From Lentisphaeria bacterium (lineage in GTDB: Bacteria > Verrucomicrobiota > Lentisphaeria > Oligosphaerales > Oligosphaeraceae): 7,764 nucleotides of DNA. The stretch is from positions 1 through 7,764 of the forward strand of contig JAEEXV010000081.1 in NCBI GenBank assembly GCA_016287975.1, written 5' to 3'. The translations under genes and the position numbers were made by a program. Below the pieces are notes generated by a model, which saw nothing but the letters and a program-made list of their open reading frames with translations, did not search any database and was not told the DNA's origin. Below, in pieces: positions 1 to 6,358 of this stretch; within the stretch, counting starts at the first letter, position 1, and each line of letters starts with the position of its first letter.

Positions 1-1
1 G

Positions 2-37
2 TCCGACGCCCGTCCGCGCGAGGCAGACGCGCTGTAA
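2..37 (+). CDS. 3' end of an upstream gene (partial, uncertain frame)
   Basis: An open frame enters from the left edge and ends at TAA 35-37; its last residues read SDARPREADAL. This would leave 50 bp before the fibre start. A competing frame beginning at base 3 ends at TGA 54-56, so the choice is not secure. The fragment is too short to assign a function. The tight packing of the other genes makes an upstream gene likely. Confidence 0.35.
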   Translation, partial: SDARPREADAL

Positions 38-54
38 CCGATTCCATTTCGGTT
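36..54 (+). other. Small inverted repeat / hairpin
   Basis: AACCGA (36-41) and TCGGTT (49-54) are perfect reverse complements around a 7-nt loop. The hairpin overlaps the likely upstream stop codon and lies 33 bp before the fibre start. No T-run follows it, so it is not a convincing intrinsic terminator. It may be a weak RNA structure between two cotranscribed genes, or chance. Confidence 0.3.
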
Positions 55-72
55 GACGGCGGGGCATACTGG

Positions 73-79
73 AAAGGAA
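73..79 (+). promoter_or_regulatory. Ribosome binding site of the tail fibre gene
   Basis: AAAGGAA lies 8 nt before ATG 88. It decides the start, because the same frame is open back to the window edge and offers no stop to bound the gene. Confidence 0.6.
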
Positions 80-87
80 ACAACGCC

Positions 88-2730
88 ATGCAGAAGATCT
101 CCGCCATCCTCCGCCTCTCCCCCTCCGGCGCCAGCTGGTGCGACACCCACGGCACGCCCGCGCCCGTCCCCCGCTTCATCGTCGGCGTCCGCGCGCAGCT
201 CGCCATCGACCTGCGCGCGCCACTCGTCCCGGATGTCTCCGACGAACTGCCGCCGTACCCAATCGATGAACTCACGGCGGACGTGGCGACCTACTATATC
301 GCCCTCGACGGCGACTACGACCACGGGACCGACCCCAGGCTCCTGCGCTTCGACGGCATCACCGTCGCCGCCGACGCGGCGGGGCGCACCATCGTCACCG
401 CCGTCCTTCCCCCCACCGCCCACTCCGGCCTCGTCGCCGCCCTCGCCGCCCGCGCCTCCGTCACCCTCCACTGCGAGATCGGCGGCCTCTCCTCCGGCGG
501 CGAGAAGCTGTTTTCCTTCCGCAGCGACCTGCAGATCGACAACACCGTCTGGAACCCGGACGACGGCGCCGAGGAGACCCCCGACGAGATGTCCGGGGAG
601 CTGGCCGCCTCCATCCGCGCCTACATCGCCACGCAGCTGGCCGAACTCCAGGGCGACAAGGGCGACAAGGGCGACAAGGGCGACATCGGCCCCGCCCCGG
701 GGATCGCCGCCGGCACCGTCTCCGCCGGCACCCTCGGCGCGGAGGTCGTCCCCGCGACCGACGAACACGGGGCGGAGATCCCCGGCTCCTACCTCCTCAA
801 CCTCACCATCCCCGACACCGCCTCCCCCGTCATCGACATCGGCGCCGTCGCCCAGGGTGAGACCCCCGCCGCCTCCATCACCCTGCAGGACGACGGATCC
901 TACCTCCTCAGCCTGACCCTCCCGCGCGGCCTCCCCGGCACCGGCATCAGCCCGCTCTCGACCGCCTGGAGCGCCACCACGGAATACGCCCTGCGCTCCG
1001 CCATCCGCCACAACGGCGCCTGGTGGTACTCCGCCCAGGACGGCAACACCGGGCACGAGCCGCCCGCCTCCCGCGTCTCCGACCAGTGGTGGACACTCAT
1101 CGTCCAGGACGGCGCCCCCGGCGTCTCCCCCATCTTCTCCTACAACCCCGACGCGGAACACGCCGCCGCCCAGTGGCACACGCCGCCCTACACTTCCGAG
1201 GACAAGTGGTTCCGAATCTCGACCGACGACGGGGCCACCTGGGGCGTCCCCGTCCCGCTGACCCAGTCCGCCGTCCCCGTCCTCTACCGCTTCAACCCCG
1301 ACGCCTCCTCCGCCTGGGCCGCCGTGCGCTCCAATTCCTCGTATTCCTTCGGCACCGGACGCTACTTGCGCATCGCCAGCACCCTCCACGGCTACGGCGA
1401 CGCGGTGGACGCCGCCGGCGAGGAGGTCGGCTCCGGCGAACTCCGCCTCCAGTTCGCCGCCGACGCCGACAACCCCGCCTGGCACGCCGCATTCCAGGCT
1501 GGCGACTGCGTCGTCCGCGTCTTCAACGCCGCCGGCACCGTCGCGAAGACCTACACACTCGACCTCCAGGGAGGCGAAATCTCCGCCGTCGAGCTCTCGC
1601 CCGTCGCCGACCCGTGGCACGACGCCATGGCCGACACCGACTTCTACTACAAGCTCTCCATCGACGGCGGCGCCACCTGGTCCTCCCCCGTGAAGTTCCG
1701 CGCCGTAGACGGCCAGTCCGCCTACGCCCTCTGGCTCGCCCAGGGCAACTCCGGCACCGAGGCCGAGTTCCTTGCGTCGCTCGCCGCAGCCGGCGCCCCC
1801 GACCTCTCTGGATACGCCACCGCAGCCGCCCTCAATGAAGAGGCCGCCGCCCGCGATGCGGCCGATTCACTCCTTGCCACCGCCATCTCAGGGAAGGCAC
1901 CTTCTTCCCATGGCCACTCCATCTCTGACGTCGCGAATCTCCAGAACGTTCTGGACGCCAAGATCCCGTCGTCAGCAAAGGGAACCCCCAACGGGATCGC
2001 GACCCTCGGGGCGGGGGGCAAAATCCCCGTCGAACAGCTCCCGGAGCAGGAGGTCGGCGCGTCCATGCCCCCCGCCACCATCACCTTGCCAATCCCCTGC
2101 GACGACGAGAACGACAACCTCATCCTGGTCGTGGAGTTCTCCGCGACCGGGACTTTCGACGAGGATCCGCCGCTGCGCGTTTCGATGGAGGACGACTACG
2201 CGAAGATGAAGGTCTTCTCCTCCGGCGTGTGGCGGACGCTGGATGCGGGGAGTGTCGGCGTCCCCGACTACGGGGGTTCCGTCGCCTTCCAACTGGACTC
2301 CACTCTTCTGCCTGGGTATGCTGCGGGCACGCGCTACTACGCCCGCTACTGCTGGGTGGATTCACGCGGCGGCACCGACGGGTGGATCGGCTTCGCATTT
2401 GCAGGCGACGTGGCCGACATGCGCCCCGTGCGCGCCATGGAGGACGACCCCGCCCCCGTCGTGCACGACCTCGGCGGCGTCAGCGGCGCGCTGGCGTTCG
2501 ACTACCAGGACGGGGAGATCCAGACGGCCTCGCTCGCCGGGAACGCCTCGCTCGCCGCCTCCGGCATCGCCAACCTGCCGCCGGGCGGCGCGCTGCTCGC
2601 CTACGTCACTGTGACCTTGGGCAATGCGCTGACAGTCGGCAACGCCTCCTTCACGAAAACCGGCGCGACGTACCAGGTCGCGGTGACCAATTTCGGCCAG
2701 ATCCGCATGGCCGTCTCCGAACTCATCTAA
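88..2730 (+). CDS. Modular phage tail fibre with collagen-like and carbohydrate-binding-like segments
   Basis: An 880-residue virion protein, likely a tail fibre or baseplate-attached fibre that contacts the host surface. Residues 1-185 form a beta-rich N-terminal domain, probably for virion attachment. Residues 189-203 hold a collagen-like run, GDK three times and then GDIGPAPG. Residues 290-342 are Trp-rich (STAWSATTEY, GAWWYSAQDGNTG, WWTLIVQDG) and resemble CBM5/12-like modules of phage fibres. Residues 346-538 contain four diverged repeats around W(H)...Y.R.S, two ending in DGATW or GGATW. SAYALWLAQGNSGTEAEF (544-561) is a frequent fibre motif. A predicted coiled coil (about 572-605) precedes HGHSISDVANLQNVLDAK (608-625) and NGIATLGAGGKIPVEQLP (635-652), both typical of fibre trimerisation or joining regions. 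A C-terminal beta domain (about 660-880) may bind receptor. The fibre role is well supported by these family motifs; the receptor is unknown. No chaperone gene was recognised downstream. Confidence 0.88.
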   Translation: MQKISAILRLSPSGASWCDTHGTPAPVPRFIVGVRAQLAIDLRAPLVPDVSDELPPYPIDELTADVATYYIALDGDYDHGTDPRLLRFDGITVAADAAGRTIVTAVLPPTAHSGLVAALAARASVTLHCEIGGLSSGGEKLFSFRSDLQIDNTVWNPDDGAEETPDEMSGELAASIRAYIATQLAELQGDKGDKGDKGDIGPAPGIAAGTVSAGTLGAEVVPATDEHGAEIPGSYLLNLTIPDTASPVIDIGAVAQGETPAASITLQDDGSYLLSLTLPRGLPGTGISPLSTAWSATTEYALRSAIRHNGAWWYSAQDGNTGHEPPASRVSDQWWTLIVQDGAPGVSPIFSYNPDAEHAAAQWHTPPYTSEDKWFRISTDDGATWGVPVPLTQSAVPVLYRFNPDASSAWAAVRSNSSYSFGTGRYLRIASTLHGYGDAVDAAGEEVGSGELRLQFAADADNPAWHAAFQAGDCVVRVFNAAGTVAKTYTLDLQGGEISAVELSPVADPWHDAMADTDFYYKLSIDGGATWSSPVKFRAVDGQSAYALWLAQGNSGTEAEFLASLAAAGAPDLSGYATAAALNEEAAARDAADSLLATAISGKAPSSHGHSISDVANLQNVLDAKIPSSAKGTPNGIATLGAGGKIPVEQLPEQEVGASMPPATITLPIPCDDENDNLILVVEFSATGTFDEDPPLRVSMEDDYAKMKVFSSGVWRTLDAGSVGVPDYGGSVAFQLDSTLLPGYAAGTRYYARYCWVDSRGGTDGWIGFAFAGDVADMRPVRAMEDDPAPVVHDLGGVSGALAFDYQDGEIQTASLAGNASLAASGIANLPPGGALLAYVTVTLGNALTVGNASFTKTGATYQVAVTNFGQIRMAVSELI
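652..678 (+). repeat. Three perfect 9-bp tandem repeats (collagen-like GDK)
   Basis: The unit ggcgacaag occurs three times in a row, followed by the near copy ggcgacatc. It encodes Gly-Asp-Lys triplets of the collagen-like stretch. Identical codons in each copy suggest recent expansion, and such tracts can change in copy number without shifting the frame. Confidence 0.85.
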
Positions 2731-2732
2731 CC

Positions 2733-2737
2733 GGGAG
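2733..2737 (+). promoter_or_regulatory. Ribosome binding site of the first exported protein gene
   Basis: GGGAG lies in the 16-bp gap after the fibre stop codon, 9 nt before ATG 2747. This supports that start and translation from a shared mRNA. Confidence 0.55.
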
Positions 2738-2746
2738 AGTCCATCC

Positions 2747-3385
2747 ATGAAACCCATCCGCATCCTCGCTTGCTGCCTCCTTTACGCCGCCTCCCTTGCG
2801 CTTGCCTGCCTGCTGGACGATCCCCTGTCCATCCTGGGCAACAAGCGCACGGTCTCCAGCACCGGCGACAACGGCGACATCACCACCGTAACCGTCGAGG
2901 GCGTGCACACGGGGTACATGCTGCCCGACATGTCCCCATTCTCCGACTTCCTGCGGGAGGCCATGCGGGCGTACATCGTTTCGCGGACGGTGGCGGTCTC
3001 ATTCCCGCTCACGTTGCAGGTCTCCTTTTCCGGATTCGCGGATCTGGAGGGGCGGCCCATCGACGAACCGGTCACCCGCCTCTCCTTGTATATCTGGGAC
3101 AGGAAGGGGGAGTGGGTCCTGCTCCGCGACATCCGCAACCCCCAGTACGCCGTCGCGGACGCCGGCGGCGCGGAACGCGCCCTCTTCGGGATGCACACCA
3201 TCCCGCACTCCATGGGATACGCGCCGGGCGAGGTCATCCCCGTGGTCACCTATTTTGCCTCCGAGAACCATGAATCCTTCGACCTGGCGACCTTCCAGGC
3301 GAACCGAAGGGAACGCAGCGCGGCGTCGCTGGCCGGCGCCGACCCGTTCTTCCTCTGCTGGACCGGCAACACCTCCCCGAGATAA
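2747..3385 (+). CDS. Exported protein of unknown function (possible lipoprotein)
   Basis: A 212-residue protein whose family I do not recognise. The first 20 residues are a clear Sec signal: Lys2 and Arg5, then a hydrophobic core, ending LALA before Cys21. LALAC loosely fits a lipobox, so lipid attachment at Cys21 is possible, but plain cleavage after ALA fits as well. The mature part has no obvious repeats. It reads as mixed alpha/beta, with a hydrophobic beta segment near residues 83-104 (AVSFPLTLQVSFSGFADLEG) and LSLYIWDRKGEWVLLRDI near 111-128. It starts 16 bp after the fibre stop and ends 4 bp before the next start, so it is probably translated with them. Its position suggests a phage-encoded periplasmic or surface protein made late in infection. 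No enzyme motif is visible. Confidence 0.75.
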   Translation: MKPIRILACCLLYAASLALACLLDDPLSILGNKRTVSSTGDNGDITTVTVEGVHTGYMLPDMSPFSDFLREAMRAYIVSRTVAVSFPLTLQVSFSGFADLEGRPIDEPVTRLSLYIWDRKGEWVLLRDIRNPQYAVADAGGAERALFGMHTIPHSMGYAPGEVIPVVTYFASENHESFDLATFQANRRERSAASLAGADPFFLCWTGNTSPR

Positions 3386-3389
3386 TGGA

Positions 3390-4400
3390 ATGAAGATCAC
3401 CAGGTTCATTTCACTCCTCGGCGGCGGCTGGCACCGCCATGACTTCGCGGGCACCGGCGGCACCGGCCAGTGTCGCATCTGCGGCGAGACGCACAGCCCC
3501 CATGAATGGAAGGCCACGCGCCCCGGCGTCTGCAGCGTCTGCGGATGGGAGCACGACCAGCACGAGTGGCAGGAACTGCACGAGGCCGGCCGCTGCCGGA
3601 AGTGCACCGTGTGCTTCCTTCAGCAGAGCCACGTCCTTGAGGGGCAGTCGCAGGAGGCGTGCGGCACATGCAGCGTGTGCGGCGATGTGATCACCCACGT
3701 CTGGGACGCGTCCACCGGGAAATGCAGCAGATGCGGCCTGGAGCACGACCACAGCTGGCGATACGTGAACCATCCCGCCGCCCTCTGGAAATGCCGCGCC
3801 TGTGACGGATGCGGCCTGGAGCAGAAGCACCATTTCCCCGACCGCACCGCATCCTCCTGCGGGACATGCGATCTCTGCGGGCGCACGTACGACACCCACG
3901 TCTGGGACGCGTCCACCGGCAAATGCGAACGCTGCGGTGGCGCCTGTCCGCACACGGAAATGGCGGACCGGTATGGCGGGACCTGCGGCGTCTGCGGGAA
4001 GAACCTCAACCTTGACAACTATAGTTACAATGTCTCCCCCTATTCCTCCGCATACGGTGGCCGCTACGTCTACGAAGGCGCCTACAACGGGCAGAATTAC
4101 TACCGCCGCTATGTCTGGAAAGGCACGCCGTGGGGATGGTACGTGCAGGACATGCGGATGGTTGTGCTGGACATGCCGTCGCCCGTCCAGTTCGGCGACG
4201 GCAACTACTACTACGCCGGATCCGGCTACGTGTTCACGACCGCCCCGCGAGGCCTGCGAATCGATGCCACTCTCCTGCAAGGAAACGGCAAATTCCACGT
4301 ATCGCTCCAGCAGTATCGGACTGCTGAAACCTCGTCCCTCGTCGGCAGCGGCAGCTACACCTCGCCGGACTGCTCGGGAATCGCCATCACCCCCCAGTGA
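3390..4400 (+). CDS. Cys/His-rich repeat protein with putative zinc-binding modules and a Tyr-rich C-terminal domain
   Basis: A 336-residue protein with two halves. Residues 28-202 contain 23 Cys, mostly as CxxC or CxxCxxC (CRIC, CSVC, CRKCTVC, CGTCSVC, CSRC, CRACDGC, CGTCDLC, CERC, CGTCGVC), each followed by His and often Trp (HSPHEW, HDQHEW, HDHSW, THVWDASTGKC). This spacing suggests several small metal-binding ribbons or knuckles, probably zinc; binding is inferred. A 67-residue unit is duplicated in tandem. Residues about 208-336 are rich in Tyr and Gly (YEGAYNGQNYYRRYVW, GDGNYYYAGSGYVF) and look like a beta-sandwich or surface-binding domain. I chose ATG 3390, 4 bp after the previous stop; the same frame is open further upstream but would overlap that gene by more than 100 bp. 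There is no clear ribosome binding site, so translational coupling is likely. No signal peptide is seen. The family was not recognised; it could be a structural accessory or a decoy-like binding protein. Confidence 0.8.
   Translation: MKITRFISLLGGGWHRHDFAGTGGTGQCRICGETHSPHEWKATRPGVCSVCGWEHDQHEWQELHEAGRCRKCTVCFLQQSHVLEGQSQEACGTCSVCGDVITHVWDASTGKCSRCGLEHDHSWRYVNHPAALWKCRACDGCGLEQKHHFPDRTASSCGTCDLCGRTYDTHVWDASTGKCERCGGACPHTEMADRYGGTCGVCGKNLNLDNYSYNVSPYSSAYGGRYVYEGAYNGQNYYRRYVWKGTPWGWYVQDMRMVVLDMPSPVQFGDGNYYYAGSGYVFTTAPRGLRIDATLLQGNGKFHVSLQQYRTAETSSLVGSGSYTSPDCSGIAITPQ
3692..3919 (+). repeat. 27-bp exact direct repeat marking a 201-bp (67-codon) internal duplication
   Basis: An identical 27-bp stretch occurs at 3692-3718 and 3893-3919, exactly 201 bp apart and in the same frame, encoding THVWDASTG in both copies. 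Flanking protein sequence also aligns: CGTCSVCG with CGTCDLCG before it, and KCSRCG with KCERCG after it. This is a tandem duplication of a 67-residue module. The sharp identity of the 27-bp core within diverged flanks suggests either constraint or local gene conversion. Confidence 0.85.
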
Positions 4401-4411
4401 AGAGAACTCCA

Positions 4412-5683
4412 ATGAACGCCACCGAAAAAGCCACCGCCGGCGGCCTCGCCGCCATAGCCGCCGCCACCGGCCTCTGGTTCCTCGCCCCCGCTGGCGGGGA
4501 AAGCCCGGCCACGACCACCGTGACGACCGTCGCGACAACTGCCGCTGCAACCGCCGTAGACTATGTCGGATATCTGCCGGAGATCCCCGCCGCCACGCTC
4601 CCGGACACAACTCTTCCGGAGACGGCGCCGCCGGACGCCGGGCTCCCGGAAATGGCGTGTCCCTCGGCTGGCGCGGAAGCGGCCCTCCCGGCCGTCCCCG
4701 ACGCAGGCTTCGCGGCTGCCGCGATGGCTGATCTGCGGGCAGCCGCCGCGCTGGACGCCGAGTGCCAGGCCGCCTTCCGCGACCGCCGCAGCATCGGGCA
4801 CGACATGGGGCGCTATGACGGCGGCCGCATGGAGGCGTGGCTGCGGATCTACCGGGAATATGCGGGGGGCGTCCCGGAGCGCATCCCGCTGGGGAAGCCC
4901 GTGCGCATGATTTCCGAGGTGCGCCTCCCTGGGCAGGGGGGCAGTCTCCGCGTCCTCCGCGAAAACCTTGTCTTCTACCGGGGCCGTGGCTACGACAGCG
5001 CCCTGCTCACCTTTGACGGCACCGAATCCCCCGACGACCTGGCCAGCCTTGCCAGAATCGTCCTCTCGGAAGGCTTCTCCGTCTGGTTCGCGTATGGAGG
5101 CCCGGAAGAGCTCAAGCATCCCGTCTTCATCGACCCGGCGCTGCTGAAGCGGCAGATCCAGGCCGTCGCCGCGCTGTCCAGCGGAATGCTTCTCGCCTGG
5201 CGGCGCACCTCGGCGCACCTATTCCTCCAGGACGCCCCCTTCATGGCATATCTCGCCGCCTGCGCGCGCGAGGCGAACCCGCGTCTGCCGATTGTCGGGG
5301 AACTCTACTATGGGAGCACTGCGGCGCATCCCGACAGCCCCGGCTGGGGCGCCAACTGCCCGGAGTGGGCCTCGGGCGTGCTTGCCGTCAACTTCGGCTA
5401 CCTCGATGTCGAGCCGAAAAAGGCCGTCGCCGCCATTCGGCGGCAGTGCCCGGGGCTGCCGGTCCTGCCCCTGGTCGTAGGGCACCGCCCCTACTACCTG
5501 ACCGTCAGGCGCAACGGGCTGCCGACGGCGCAGAACCTGCGCATCAAGGAGTTTGTCGAGAGACGCCTGTCCGGCGCCGGCGCGGCCGGCACCGTAACCT
5601 TCCACGACGACGGCCGCGACGGCGTCGGCGGAGGGAAGTTCAACAACAATCTGGCCGATACGCCAGTCGCGGAACTCAAGTAG
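4412..5683 (+). CDS. Membrane-anchored protein with a putative TIM-barrel (glycoside-hydrolase-like) domain
   Basis: A 423-residue protein. Residues about 8-30 are a hydrophobic segment (GGLAAIAAATGLWFLAPAGG) acting as signal or anchor. A Thr/Ala stretch and a Pro-rich linker (about 50-95) follow, then a helix. From about residue 160 to the end, beta strands alternate with helices in a barrel-like order: YDSALLTFDG, FSVWFAYGG, GMLLAWRRTS, PIVGELYYG, VLAVNFGYLD, LPVLPLVVGHR, GTVTFHDDG. This resembles TIM barrels of glycoside hydrolases; acidic residues at strand ends (D of TFDG, E of GELYYG, D of FGYLD) could be catalytic, but this is inference. I prefer ATG 4412, 11 bp after the previous stop. 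GTG 4397 overlaps that stop and would add five residues. The gene ends in TAG, 10 bp before the next start. It may degrade or bind host surface polymer; a non-enzymatic barrel is equally possible. Confidence 0.75.
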   Translation: MNATEKATAGGLAAIAAATGLWFLAPAGGESPATTTVTTVATTAAATAVDYVGYLPEIPAATLPDTTLPETAPPDAGLPEMACPSAGAEAALPAVPDAGFAAAAMADLRAAAALDAECQAAFRDRRSIGHDMGRYDGGRMEAWLRIYREYAGGVPERIPLGKPVRMISEVRLPGQGGSLRVLRENLVFYRGRGYDSALLTFDGTESPDDLASLARIVLSEGFSVWFAYGGPEELKHPVFIDPALLKRQIQAVAALSSGMLLAWRRTSAHLFLQDAPFMAYLAACAREANPRLPIVGELYYGSTAAHPDSPGWGANCPEWASGVLAVNFGYLDVEPKKAVAAIRRQCPGLPVLPLVVGHRPYYLTVRRNGLPTAQNLRIKEFVERRLSGAGAAGTVTFHDDGRDGVGGGKFNNNLADTPVAELK

Positions 5684-5685
5684 GA
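5682..5685 (+). promoter_or_regulatory. Ribosome binding site of the exported helical protein gene
   Basis: AGGA overlaps the TAG stop of the preceding gene and lies 8 nt before ATG 5694, which supports that start and coupled translation. Confidence 0.5.
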
Positions 5686-5693
5686 ACATCCCC

Positions 5694-6350
5694 ATGAAGA
5701 GAATCGCATTCGCCATTGCGGCATTCGTCTTTGCCCTGGCCGTCGAGGCCGCCACTTTCTCCCCCTGGAGAACCAGTGACGCCGCCGCCATCCGCTCCGC
5801 CCTGGCCGAACCGGGGCTCAGCCTCGGCCCGCAGGTGTCCTGCGTTTACCGCATCGCGGCGCTCGAATCCCCCGACTCCGTGAAGGACTGGCCCGCCGTG
5901 AAGTCCCTCGTCGCCGCCTATCTCAATGGAAAGGGCCATGCCGCCCCCGACGTGATCCACTACGCGTCCATGGTCGCCGCCAACGCGGGCCGTCCGGAGT
6001 TGGTCGACGCCTGCCTCGCCGATCCGGAGGCCGCCATCCACTGGTACGTCGTCCTCTTTGTCAAGGGGCTCTACGCCGCGAAACTGGGCATTGTCCAGAC
6101 CGGTGCACAGCGCCGGGCCGCCCTCGTGGCCGCCATCGATGTCTGCCTTGTCCGGTCCTACAAGGACAAGGCATGCCTGCTCCTCGGCGAGTACATCGGG
6201 CTCACCGCAGGAGACGATGACGCCGATGTACTCCCCGTCCTGCGGAGGTTCTACCGCCTCGCCCTCCCGAAACTGGCGGACGCCGCATGGAAGCCCTTCG
6301 TCGTCCAGCTCTCCCTCGCCCTCAAGTCCAGGGGAGAGGAAGTGAAATAG
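5694..6350 (+). CDS. Exported all-helical protein of unknown function
   Basis: A 218-residue protein. It opens with a textbook signal peptide: MKR, a hydrophobic core, and a likely cleavage site after VEA (about residue 19), giving a mature start ATFSPW. The rest is predicted to be almost wholly helical, with amphipathic helices about 15-20 residues long (for example near residues 29-37, 68-79, 87-99, 120-155 and 180-215). This could be a TPR- or HEAT-like solenoid, but I see no canonical repeat. It contains several Cys (VSCVYR, VDACL, DVCLV, KACLL), which might form disulfides in the periplasm. It ends with TAG, 8 bp before the MuF gene. The family was not recognised; a periplasmic scaffold or binding role is only inferred from the signal and helical make-up. 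Confidence 0.75.
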   Translation: MKRIAFAIAAFVFALAVEAATFSPWRTSDAAAIRSALAEPGLSLGPQVSCVYRIAALESPDSVKDWPAVKSLVAAYLNGKGHAAPDVIHYASMVAANAGRPELVDACLADPEAAIHWYVVLFVKGLYAAKLGIVQTGAQRRAALVAAIDVCLVRSYKDKACLLLGEYIGLTAGDDDADVLPVLRRFYRLALPKLADAAWKPFVVQLSLALKSRGEEVK

Positions 6351-6358
6351 CCCAGCCC

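Noticed and set aside
53..916. Open frame of 287 codons overlapping the fibre gene on the + strand.
   Set aside because: Its composition is almost all Ser, Pro, Thr, Ala and Arg, typical of a shifted frame in GC-rich DNA, while the overlapping fibre frame carries recognised motifs.
88..2730. Variable-region target of a diversity-generating retroelement in the fibre C-terminus.
   Set aside because: I saw no template repeat or reverse transcriptase in the window, and the C-terminus does not show a C-type-lectin-like ending.
2747..2809. Firm lipoprotein assignment for the exported protein at 2747.
   Set aside because: LALAC only loosely fits a lipobox, and cleavage after LALA by the ordinary signal peptidase is equally likely, so it is left as possible.
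3411..4610. Long open frame on the minus strand (399 codons).
   Set aside because: It is antisense to the Cys-rich repeat protein, has low-complexity Arg/Gly/Ala composition, and crosses into the next gene. It is a by-product of high GC and few stop codons.
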